8,095 nt of DNA from Bdellovibrionales bacterium (GTDB lineage Bacteria; Bdellovibrionota; JAFGOL01). Where the stretch lies: assembly GCA_022710165.1 (NCBI GenBank), contig JAKLHL010000061.1, positions 1 through 8,095 of the forward strand, written 5' to 3'. The notes beneath the pieces are model-generated. The model ran no database searches. It was not told the DNA's origin and saw nothing but the letters and a program-made list of their open reading frames with translations. Below are positions 1 through 6,642 of the stretch, in pieces (within the stretch, counting starts at the first letter, position 1; every line of letters starts with the position of its first letter). Made by a program: the position numbers and the translations under genes.

Positions 1-518
1 ATGTAATAGACTATAGTAACGCTAGAATACTGCGTGCCTGCCTTTACAGGCCAAGACACTGTAACGGATACTTCCCTCAAAGAATCCTTCATTATCTTTT
101 CAATATTACCAGCAACAAGGTTAAGGACCTGTTGTTCAGACGAAGTTGCACCAACATCCTCAGCTTCTTGCTGCATCTCTCCTGACGACATGAACGTTTT
201 CATTATAGTAGATATTGGGAGCTCAACCTCTTTTACCTCCCTAAGCCACTTCCATCCCTTATATTCTTCTTGTTCAAAATCCCCTTCCTGCTTCTCTCCA
301 AGTTCTTTCACATAAGAGAATCCTTTTATCGACTCATTGATGTCTATTTCTTCCATCATGTTCCTTGCCAGCGTCGTTGCAGTGGTCATAAACCTTGCCT
401 TCTGTGAAGTATTAAGTGCCATTAACTGTCCACCGGTCATGGACGTTAATGTTATAGAAAGTATCATAAGGGCTATCATCACCTCTACAAGCGTAAAGGC
501 CCTATTCCTCTGCTTCAA
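1..518 (-). CDS. gspI: GspI-type minor pseudopilin, type II secretion (partial, C-terminus beyond left edge)
   Basis: Minor pseudopilin that, in the known family, joins GspJ and GspK in the tip complex of the T2SS pseudopilus. An open frame of 172 codons runs from a TTG at 516-518 to the left edge with no stop. The start is forced: a TAG lies five codons upstream in frame, a strong GGGGAGG ribosome site sits 4 nt before the TTG, and any later start would remove the prepilin motif. The N-terminus is a short basic leader KQRNRA, then FTLVEV and a hydrophobic helix (about residues 8-30). Glu12 is the conserved +5 glutamate. The residue before cleavage is Ala7, where the family has Gly. The stretch ARNMMEEI (51-58) and the late SVTVSW (151-156) are typical of GspI. 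About 60 mostly polar residues lie between the KWLREVKEVEL segment and SVTVSW, so the protein is longer than the roughly 120-130 residues usual for GspI. It overlaps gspH by 17 bp. Assignment is good from motif and position; the end is not seen. Confidence 0.85.
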   Translation of the reverse strand, partial: MKQRNRAFTLVEVMIALMILSITLTSMTGGQLMALNTSQKARFMTTATTLARNMMEEIDINESIKGFSYVKELGEKQEGDFEQEEYKGWKWLREVKEVELPISTIMKTFMSSGEMQQEAEDVGATSSEQQVLNLVAGNIEKIMKDSLREVSVTVSWPVKAGTQYSSVTIVYY

Positions 519-1083
519 GATACCTCCCCTCTATTCTGGTCTTGCCGTTCAAAGGGTTCAGCCTTATTGAATAGAACCCCGTTCTGCTCTTTTGCCCGCT
601 CAGTCTTATTATTGTATCCTCTGTCGCACCCTGAGGAAAAAAATAAAGGTAAGCCACATCCTCTACATATTTCTTCTTTGTGTTCAGGTTCTCTACGCTA
701 TCAAGCTCAACACCCGAGGCCAGTTTATGCTCTTTCCCTATATCGCCGGAGAAAGCGACAAAAGGCTCAGGCTTTTGTTCCTCTTTCTTCTCCATAAGGC
801 TGGTCTCCTCTTCATCCTCTGCTTGATCAACGACGAACTCATCTGCAGTTGATACTTGCAGTTGATAGGTCCTCTTGTCAAAGTTGAACACTATCCTGTG
901 GACCTTTCCTTTTATTACAGCGCTGTCATAGGCAAACTTTGACAATGACGCTATTTGGAATGCAGAAGACCTCAAATTAGTCCTAAGGACATTCTTTATT
1001 GTCGGTGTACCAATGCCAATTATAGCGGCAAGCACCGCTATAACGACCAATATCTCTACTAGTGTAAATCCCCGCCTATTCAC
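502..1083 (-). CDS. gspH: GspH-type minor pseudopilin, type II secretion
   Basis: 193-residue minor pseudopilin, placed in the family between the GspG shaft and the tip complex. The prepilin motif is canonical: leader MNRRG, cleavage after Gly5, mature FTLVEI with Glu10 at +5, then a hydrophobic helix to about residue 28. The C-terminal YSIRLNPLNGKTRIEG (171-186) matches the beta-strand and 'NPLTG' ending common in GspH proteins. Residues 81-107 form a strongly acidic and lysine-rich segment (QAEDEEE, EKKEEQ) that looks like a surface insertion in the globular domain. The start is GTG (1081-1083), since the prepilin motif begins right after it. No Shine-Dalgarno is visible, and the GTG lies inside the end of gspG (8-bp overlap), so translation is probably coupled to gspG. 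The alternative label, a generic 'prepilin-type N-terminal cleavage/methylation protein', differs only in precision; gene order supports GspH. Confidence 0.85.
   Translation of the reverse strand: MNRRGFTLVEILVVIAVLAAIIGIGTPTIKNVLRTNLRSSAFQIASLSKFAYDSAVIKGKVHRIVFNFDKRTYQLQVSTADEFVVDQAEDEEETSLMEKKEEQKPEPFVAFSGDIGKEHKLASGVELDSVENLNTKKKYVEDVAYLYFFPQGATEDTIIRLSGQKSRTGFYSIRLNPLNGKTRIEGRYLEAEE
523..529 (-). promoter_or_regulatory. Ribosome binding site of gspI
   Basis: GGGGAGG on the minus strand, 4 nt before the TTG at 518. It lies inside the last codons of gspH. It decides the choice of a TTG start for gspI, because no ATG or GTG is available upstream before an in-frame TAG. Confidence 0.7.
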
Positions 1084-1504
1084 TATCTATTATTATATCT
1101 TCAGCGTACCCTGTGCCGCCCTCTTTAGCATCTTTGCCGTAAGAAAGTATCATGTACTTGGTACCGTCTGATTCATAGATGAAGGGTTTTCCCCACTGGT
1201 CTTTTGGCACATCCTTCATATAGCCCGAAGGATTATAGTTAGTAGGCTCTGTACCTACTGTAGGCTTCTTGACTAGAGCCTCAAGACCCTGCTCGGTAGT
1301 AGGATATGAGCTGTTATCAGTGTAGTAAAGCTGTAGGGCCTGTTCTACGTTCTTCATCTGGTTCTTGGTATTCTCTACCTTTGATTTCTCGAACATAGGC
1401 AGTATGTTCGTGCCGATCAGTGCCATAATAGCGCCCATGATAGCTATGACTATCATGATCTCAACCAATGACATACCCGAACTGTTCCTTAACGATCTAA
1501 ACAT
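1076..1504 (-). CDS. gspG: GspG, major pseudopilin of type II secretion
   Basis: Major pseudopilin; in the family it forms the periplasmic pseudopilus whose growth pushes substrates through the secretin. I place the start at the ATG at 1502-1504, giving 142 residues, because a perfect AAGGAGG lies 5 nt before it; an ATG seven codons upstream overlaps no ribosome site. Leader MFRSLRNSSG, cleavage after Gly10, mature MSLVEIMIV with Glu15 at +5. The mature protein would start with Met rather than the usual Phe. Helix about 11-33 is followed by a long amphipathic part, then the GspG hallmarks TTEQGLEALV (69-78) and DQWGKPFIY (102-110). The C-terminal loop SYGKDAKEGGTG (121-132) matches the SxGxD...GGxG calcium-binding loop of known GspG structures, though the Asp normally three residues before that Ser is Met118. 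The protein ends DIIIDSE rather than the common DIxNW. The length is typical for the family. It lies 28 nt after gspF, and gspH starts inside its end. Confidence 0.95.
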   Translation of the reverse strand: MFRSLRNSSGMSLVEIMIVIAIMGAIMALIGTNILPMFEKSKVENTKNQMKNVEQALQLYYTDNSSYPTTEQGLEALVKKPTVGTEPTNYNPSGYMKDVPKDQWGKPFIYESDGTKYMILSYGKDAKEGGTGYAEDIIIDSE

Positions 1505-1509
1505 AAAAA

Positions 1510-1516
1510 CCTCCTT
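1510..1516 (-). promoter_or_regulatory. Ribosome binding site of gspG
   Basis: AAGGAGG on the minus strand with a 5-nt A/T spacer to the ATG at 1504. It is the best Shine-Dalgarno in the operon, as expected for the most abundant component. It settles the start against the in-frame ATG at 1525, which lies upstream of it. Confidence 0.8.
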
Positions 1517-1532
1517 AAAATTCATATCTATT

Positions 1533-2756
1533 TTACACCGCCGACCCGGCGATCTTCATCATAGGCATTAGTATAGCCATAACGATGAAGGCCACAGCTC
1601 CTCCCATAAGTATTATCATCGTCGGCTCAAGCAGTGATGTTAGCGTTTCTATCCTTGTCTCTACCTCAGACTCGTAAGATTCACTTACATGCTTCAACAT
1701 TACCTCAAGCTCACCCGTTTTCTCACCAACCCTGATCATGTGTATCACTATCGGCGGGAATTCATTTGTCTTTGACAATGTGGTTGCAAGGCTCTGCCCC
1801 TCAGACAACGAATCCTTTGAACCCTTAAGGGCATCCTTTATAACTGTATTATCTACGACGTTTATGACGATCTCCAAAGCCTGAAGCAAAGGCACCCCTG
1901 CTCCGTGTAAAGTTGACAGCGTCCTCGTGAACTGACTTACAGATGTAAGCCTTACTACCTTTCCGAACAGAGGAAGTTTTAGTTTGAGCCCGTCCCATCT
2001 TTTCCTTCCGGTCGGGGTCTTTATGTACCTCAAGGACCCGAACACGAACAAAACTACTGCTATGACTATGTATAGGGCGTTGTTACGTGCGAAGTTCGAG
2101 AGGTATATGAGTATTTTTGTATATATCGGGAGCGCTATCTCCATATCGTCGAATATGGCCGTTATCTTAGGAATGACGAAAACGAAAAGGACACCTATTA
2201 TCACTATGGATACAACGACCATTAATACCGGATAGGCCATGGTGGATATTATCTTGTTCTTTAAGGCTGACTGCTTCTCTGTGTATTCAGCAAGTCTTTC
2301 CATGACAAGCCCCAGGGTACCAGAGGCTTCTCCAGCCCTTATCATATTTATATAGAGAGGGCTGAACACATCAGTGTATGGGCTTAATGCATCAGCTATA
2401 GTTACACCCTCGTTAACTTTCTGTTTTGCCTCTGTCAGCATTATCTTGAGCCTTTCATTCTCGACCTGGTCAGCAAGTGCAGAAAGAGTGTCAACTATCG
2501 GGATGTTGGCATTTATCATCGTGGCAAGCTGACGGGTCATCATTGTTATGTCGGAATCTTTTACCTTTTTACCGAAGCTTATGCTAAGCGTTTCCTTCTT
2601 TTGAAGTGTTTCTGCGACCCCTTTCTCTATTACACTGGTCGCATATATGCCTTTTTGTTTTAATTTCAGTTTTGCGGCCTTTTGGGATTCAGCCTCTATA
2701 ACACCGTTAACATTCCTGCCAAGAGAGCTAACGCCTTCGTATTTATATATACCCAT
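1533..2756 (-). CDS. gspF: GspF, inner-membrane platform protein of type II secretion
   Basis: Polytopic inner-membrane core protein on which the pseudopilus is assembled; its cytoplasmic domains work with the GspE ATPase. At 407 residues it has the normal family length. Two repeated cytoplasmic T2SSF helical domains are visible, at about 69-168 and 270-372, each with the repeat signature GEASGTLG (142-149) and GEKTGELE (344-351). Transmembrane segments lie at about 172-197, 226-245 and 378-400, the usual three. The N-terminus MGIYKYEGVSSLGRNVNG is the typical 'YxyxgxdxxGkxxxG' opening of GspF. The ATG has a GAGG ribosome site 8 nt upstream that overlaps the stop codon of gspE, so the two genes are 10 nt apart and probably coupled. 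The PilC family of type IV pili shares this fold; the context fixes the T2SS assignment. Confidence 0.96.
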   Translation of the reverse strand: MGIYKYEGVSSLGRNVNGVIEAESQKAAKLKLKQKGIYATSVIEKGVAETLQKKETLSISFGKKVKDSDITMMTRQLATMINANIPIVDTLSALADQVENERLKIMLTEAKQKVNEGVTIADALSPYTDVFSPLYINMIRAGEASGTLGLVMERLAEYTEKQSALKNKIISTMAYPVLMVVVSIVIIGVLFVFVIPKITAIFDDMEIALPIYTKILIYLSNFARNNALYIVIAVVLFVFGSLRYIKTPTGRKRWDGLKLKLPLFGKVVRLTSVSQFTRTLSTLHGAGVPLLQALEIVINVVDNTVIKDALKGSKDSLSEGQSLATTLSKTNEFPPIVIHMIRVGEKTGELEVMLKHVSESYESEVETRIETLTSLLEPTMIILMGGAVAFIVMAILMPMMKIAGSAV

Positions 2757-2766
2757 CCGCTAGACC

Positions 2767-4464
2767 TCACTCGTTCTGTGTAGAGCGGAACAACTCTTCT
2801 ATAGTGGTTATTCCCTGGAGAACTTTTGATACGGCGTTCTGCCTTACAGTGATCATACCTTCTTTTACAGCTTCCCTTTTTATGGTGTTCGAATCTGTAC
2901 CGGAAAGTATTAACGCTCTTATCTCGTCAGATACTACCATAAGCTCGCTAACGACAGTTCTTCCCATATATCCGGTATTGGAGCATTTCTCGCATCCCTT
3001 TGACTTGAAGATAGTATACTTCGGGAGCATGTCCTTTGTTATCCCAAGCTCTTTAAGTTCAGAGTCGTTAGGCATATAGGGCTGTTTGCAGAACTGACAT
3101 ATTTTCCTCATAAGTCTTTGCCCTATTACACCAAGTATGGACGACGAAACCAGAAAAGGTTCAACCCCCATATCAAGAAGCCTTGTGACCGCTCCTGGAG
3201 CGTCGTTGGTGTGAAGTGTAGAAAGCACAAAGTGACCGGTCAAGGCTGCGTCGATCGCTATTTCAGCTGTTTCCTGGTCCCTTATTTCTCCCACCATTAT
3301 AACATCCGGGTCCTGTCTTAATATAGCCCTAAGACCGCTGGCAAAAGTAAGGTCTATCTTTGGATTGACCTGTATCTGACCTACTCCTTGAAGCTGGTAC
3401 TCTACAGGATCTTCGACGGTGATTATGTTCCTTTCAACAGAACGGATCTTTGAAAGACATGCATACAGTGTCGTAGATTTACCAGAACCTGTAGGACCCG
3501 TTACAAGGAATATCCCGTGTTTTTTTGTGGTAAGTGTATTTATCTTATCAAGCACATCGCCGGCAAAACCAAGTTCAGAAAGTTCTATGACCATGCTGGA
3601 TTTATCAAGGATACGCATAACGAGCCTTTCGCCGAACGAAGTTGGAACTGTTGAAAGCCTTATATCTACGTCCTTGCCTGCTATTTTTATCTTGATCCTT
3701 CCATCCTGAGGAAGTCTTTTCTCTGCTATATCAAGGTCCGCCATGACCTTGATCCTGGACGATATGGAAGCATGGAATCTTTTTGCTGTCTTAAATACGT
3801 CGTACAGAATGCCGTCTATCCTGAACCTGACCACCACCTCTTTCTCATATGGCTCTATGTGTATATCGCTTGCCTTTTCTTTTACAGCCCTGAACATCAA
3901 AGAGTTAACGAGCCTGATTATAGGAGCTTCATCATCGCCTGCTTCAAGAAGGTCTACTGGTTCATTAAGATCATAGGCAAGCTCATCCCCGGTAGCGTCC
4001 TCAAGTCCCTCTATAAGATTGGAGGAACTTTTCTCGTATATCTTGTTTATAGCCTCTTGGAGTATCAGAGGGCTTGATACCATGACCCTTACTTCTTTCT
4101 TGAATATAAGCCTTATATCGTCTATCGGTTTATGGTTCAAAGGATCAGAGATAGCTACAGCAACGTAATCTTGGGTCTGTGATATTGGAAGCACAAGGTT
4201 CTGCTTCGCATAATTTAAAGGTATCTCTTTTATAAGTTCCGGGTCTATTTCATTAGCTGGTATATGGTCAAGATATGGGTATCCCATCTGTATCGCAAGG
4301 GCCTTTGCAAGCTCCTCTGTGGTAAGATAGTTCTTGCTTATCAGCACTTCTCCAAGGCGCATGCCTTTTTGACGCTGTATCTCCAGCACCTCTTCTAACT
4401 GCTCTGGGGTCAGAGAAGTATGCTTTAGGAGTATCTGACCTATTTTGTTGCTGGATATGCTCAT
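2767..4464 (-). CDS. gspE: GspE, cytoplasmic ATPase of type II secretion
   Basis: Hexameric AAA-like secretion ATPase (GspE/PilB family) that powers pseudopilus assembly, acting on the cytoplasmic face with GspF and GspL. It has 565 residues. The N-terminal part contains two 24-residue MshEN-type repeats (K7-Q30 and R36-Q59) separated by 5 residues, followed by the rest of the N1E domain to about 150. The ATPase core shows Walker A GPTGSGKST (323-331), Asp box ITVEDPVEYQ (348-357), Walker B PDVIMVGEIRD (386-396) and His box TGHFVLSTLHTNDA (409-422). Cysteines 456, 459, 491 and 494 form the tetracysteine CxxC...CxxC zinc-binding module typical of GspE and PilB. All catalytic motifs are intact. 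The ATG is preceded by AAGGTG overlapping the gspD stop region, 9 nt after gspD. PilB and MshE share the fold, but the position between gspD and gspF indicates T2SS. Cyclic-di-GMP binding is possible from the N-terminal repeats but unproven. Confidence 0.96.
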   Translation of the reverse strand: MSISSNKIGQILLKHTSLTPEQLEEVLEIQRQKGMRLGEVLISKNYLTTEELAKALAIQMGYPYLDHIPANEIDPELIKEIPLNYAKQNLVLPISQTQDYVAVAISDPLNHKPIDDIRLIFKKEVRVMVSSPLILQEAINKIYEKSSSNLIEGLEDATGDELAYDLNEPVDLLEAGDDEAPIIRLVNSLMFRAVKEKASDIHIEPYEKEVVVRFRIDGILYDVFKTAKRFHASISSRIKVMADLDIAEKRLPQDGRIKIKIAGKDVDIRLSTVPTSFGERLVMRILDKSSMVIELSELGFAGDVLDKINTLTTKKHGIFLVTGPTGSGKSTTLYACLSKIRSVERNIITVEDPVEYQLQGVGQIQVNPKIDLTFASGLRAILRQDPDVIMVGEIRDQETAEIAIDAALTGHFVLSTLHTNDAPGAVTRLLDMGVEPFLVSSSILGVIGQRLMRKICQFCKQPYMPNDSELKELGITKDMLPKYTIFKSKGCEKCSNTGYMGRTVVSELMVVSDEIRALILSGTDSNTIKREAVKEGMITVRQNAVSKVLQGITTIEELFRSTQNE

Positions 4465-4473
4465 CCCTTCACC

Positions 4474-6627
4474 TTACTCCACTTTGAACGGTTTAACGCC
4501 GTTCTCTGGCATGTAGTTCTTTTCATCCATCGAAGGGGTCTTTGACTGGACTTCGAGCTTGTTCTCTATAGCATTAACTACCTGGCCGTATTTATCCTCA
4601 CCGCCAAAGTTCTGTTTAACGAACCCCTTCCTGTTCTGAATGGCTTTCTTTGTAAGGTCACTATGTATCTCGTAGTCTCTTACTATGTTCGGAGTTATAA
4701 ATACCAACAGATTGGTTTTTGTAGCCCTGGTCGTCTTGCCCTTGAAGAACCAGCCAAGCAAAGGGATATCGCCAAGCACAGGCACCTTGTTGTATGTCGT
4801 ATTTACGTTATCGCTCAAAAGACCGCCTATAACTACAGTATCCTTGTCCCTTACGACGACATTGGTCTTTATCAATCTGGAATTGGTTGCCTGTGTAGTA
4901 GTAGAAAGGTCTTTAGGGGCCTTGTCCGTGATGTTAGATACTTCCTGTTCTATCTCAAGTTTCATGAAGTCAGTAGCTTCATTTATCCTTGGGGTTATCT
5001 GCAGGCTAAGACCTACGTCTATGTTCTCTATGTTCTGCTGACTAAGACCAGTGGTGCTTAGTGTCGTTCCCTTCACTACAGGTATTTTGTCCATTACCTT
5101 TATCTGCGCCTGCTCGTTGTCAGAAGTTATTATGGAAGGCCTTTGAAGCACGTTAGCTTCGCTGTTCTTTTCTATCGCTGTTATGAAAGCTGAAAGTGTT
5201 GGTATGTTCAAGGTTGTGCCGTTAAGAGTAACATTGACCGTCTTTCTGCTTCCAAACCCAAGTATCATTCCGCTGAGCGCTGCAGGATTGGTCAAAAAGT
5301 TCATTATATTGTTCTGACTGGAGACCCCGGAATCAAAGCCGACTGCCCTTGGGACCTCTGAGCTTAGGGCATAGTTAGATGAAATACCAAAGCTTGAGTC
5401 GTCGTTAAGCGATATTTCCATAGTGATGGTCTCGAACAATACCTGGCCTTTCCTTACATCAAGCGCCTCTATGACCTTTGCCAGGGCTTCGTACTGTTTT
5501 GGCTTTGCACTTATTACCAAAGAGTTACTGCCTTTATCCGCTGTTAACTTGACAGCCTCTAAAAGATTGTCTTTCTGCCCTGCCGCAGTGCCTGCCTTGC
5601 CTGCTATTACCGCTGTAAGCGTGGTACTAAGTTCTTCTGCCTTTGTATGTTTTAACTTATAGACATGGATGTTGTTCCCGCCTTCCATCTCAAAATCAAG
5701 TTTTGCCACCAGACTTTTTATCTTTTTTATCCCGGCCATGTTAGCGAGGACGATTATCGAGTTGGTCCTGTCATCAACGAATATGTTGGAATATCTTTCA
5801 GCACCCCTTACTATCTCTTTCTGTTGTGAACCAGCCCTCGCTGCGGCAAGAGTCCGTGCTGCAGTGGCCGTAGATCCTGAACCTGTTTGGAACAAAAGGT
5901 TCTGTATGATCTCTTTTATATCGTTAGCATCGGCGTTCTTCACCGGTATTATCGAAAGCTGTGCGTTGTAACCCTTGACGTCCATAAGGGCCACTATCTC
6001 TGCAAAGTCGGCTATCTGTGAACCTGTACCTGTCACAAGTATGGTGTTAGTGTCCTCTAAGGCCTTAGCCTTAAGGTCCTTGCCAAAGAAACCCGCTGTA
6101 GAGCCTACCCTGGAAGCGGTACCTGAGCCCAAAAGATCACTTACAAGATCAGCGGCGCTCAAGTTGTTAAGTTTTATAAGCCTTGTTATATATTCGTCGT
6201 TACGTGGGAAATAATCGCCTTTGTATATGGTAACGCCTGAGGTAATGTCCTTCTTCTCTACGACCTTTAGGAATTCCCCGGATTTTACGACGGCATAACC
6301 ATTAGTATCTATGACTGTAAGGTAGACGTTATAGGCCTCCTGTACAGATATAGGAGTTGGAGCAACGATGGTAATACCTTTTTTCGTTGAAATGTTCTCG
6401 TTAACTATGAACCGCTTACCTGTCAGCTTGCTTATTTGCTTGGTAAGTGTAAGCATATCCACGTTGTTAAAGTCAAAGCTCTCGACTATTTTTGCGCCGG
6501 ACCCTGCATCTGCAGGTGTTATGATTATATCCTTACCGGATTTTATGACGTTTTGCGCAAGAGCATTAACGGCAAAAAACATGACCACCGCAAGTAAAAG
6601 CCCTCTTATCGTCTTACCGTAATACAT
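4474..6627 (-). CDS. gspD: GspD, outer-membrane secretin of type II secretion
   Basis: Outer-membrane secretin, a large multimeric gated channel through which folded substrates exit. From the ATG at 6625-6627 it has 717 residues. That start is chosen because GGAGG lies 8 nt before it; an in-frame GTG at 6636 falls within the ribosome site itself. A Sec signal peptide (residues 1-24, basic KTIR then LLLAVVMFFAV, cleavage after NALA) has no lipobox cysteine. Domains in order: N0 at about 47-125, N1 about 147-217, N2 about 223-312 with an Ala/Gly/Ser-rich loop near 249-267, N3 about 318-393, then the secretin beta-barrel at about 398-652. The barrel includes NVLQRPSIITSDNEQA (492-507) and the hallmark VPVLGDIPLLGWFFK (615-629). 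A hydrophilic tail of about 65 residues follows, where pilotin-binding segments occur in some homologues. It lies 15 nt after gspC, its periplasmic partner, and 9 nt before gspE. Very secure. Confidence 0.96.
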   Translation of the reverse strand: MYYGKTIRGLLLAVVMFFAVNALAQNVIKSGKDIIITPADAGSGAKIVESFDFNNVDMLTLTKQISKLTGKRFIVNENISTKKGITIVAPTPISVQEAYNVYLTVIDTNGYAVVKSGEFLKVVEKKDITSGVTIYKGDYFPRNDEYITRLIKLNNLSAADLVSDLLGSGTASRVGSTAGFFGKDLKAKALEDTNTILVTGTGSQIADFAEIVALMDVKGYNAQLSIIPVKNADANDIKEIIQNLLFQTGSGSTATAARTLAAARAGSQQKEIVRGAERYSNIFVDDRTNSIIVLANMAGIKKIKSLVAKLDFEMEGGNNIHVYKLKHTKAEELSTTLTAVIAGKAGTAAGQKDNLLEAVKLTADKGSNSLVISAKPKQYEALAKVIEALDVRKGQVLFETITMEISLNDDSSFGISSNYALSSEVPRAVGFDSGVSSQNNIMNFLTNPAALSGMILGFGSRKTVNVTLNGTTLNIPTLSAFITAIEKNSEANVLQRPSIITSDNEQAQIKVMDKIPVVKGTTLSTTGLSQQNIENIDVGLSLQITPRINEATDFMKLEIEQEVSNITDKAPKDLSTTTQATNSRLIKTNVVVRDKDTVVIGGLLSDNVNTTYNKVPVLGDIPLLGWFFKGKTTRATKTNLLVFITPNIVRDYEIHSDLTKKAIQNRKGFVKQNFGGEDKYGQVVNAIENKLEVQSKTPSMDEKNYMPENGVKPFKVE

Positions 6628-6635
6628 AACTAGCA

Positions 6636-6640
6636 CCTCC
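6636..6640 (-). promoter_or_regulatory. Ribosome binding site of gspD
   Basis: GGAGG on the minus strand, 8 nt before the ATG at 6627 and inside the 15-nt gspC-gspD gap. It decides the ATG at 6627 over the GTG at 6636, which would overlap it. Confidence 0.7.
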
Positions 6641-6642
6641 GC

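Noticed and set aside
34..852. Several plus-strand open frames of 76-93 codons in the leftmost region
   Set aside because: They run antisense to gspI and gspH, whose prepilin motifs, ribosome sites and overlaps are clear. The plus-strand translations are Ser/Leu-rich and featureless.
4663..5061. 132-codon plus-strand open frame opposite gspD
   Set aside because: It lies entirely antisense to well-conserved secretin domain sequence and its translation has no recognisable motif or domain pattern; it is a shadow of gspD codon bias.
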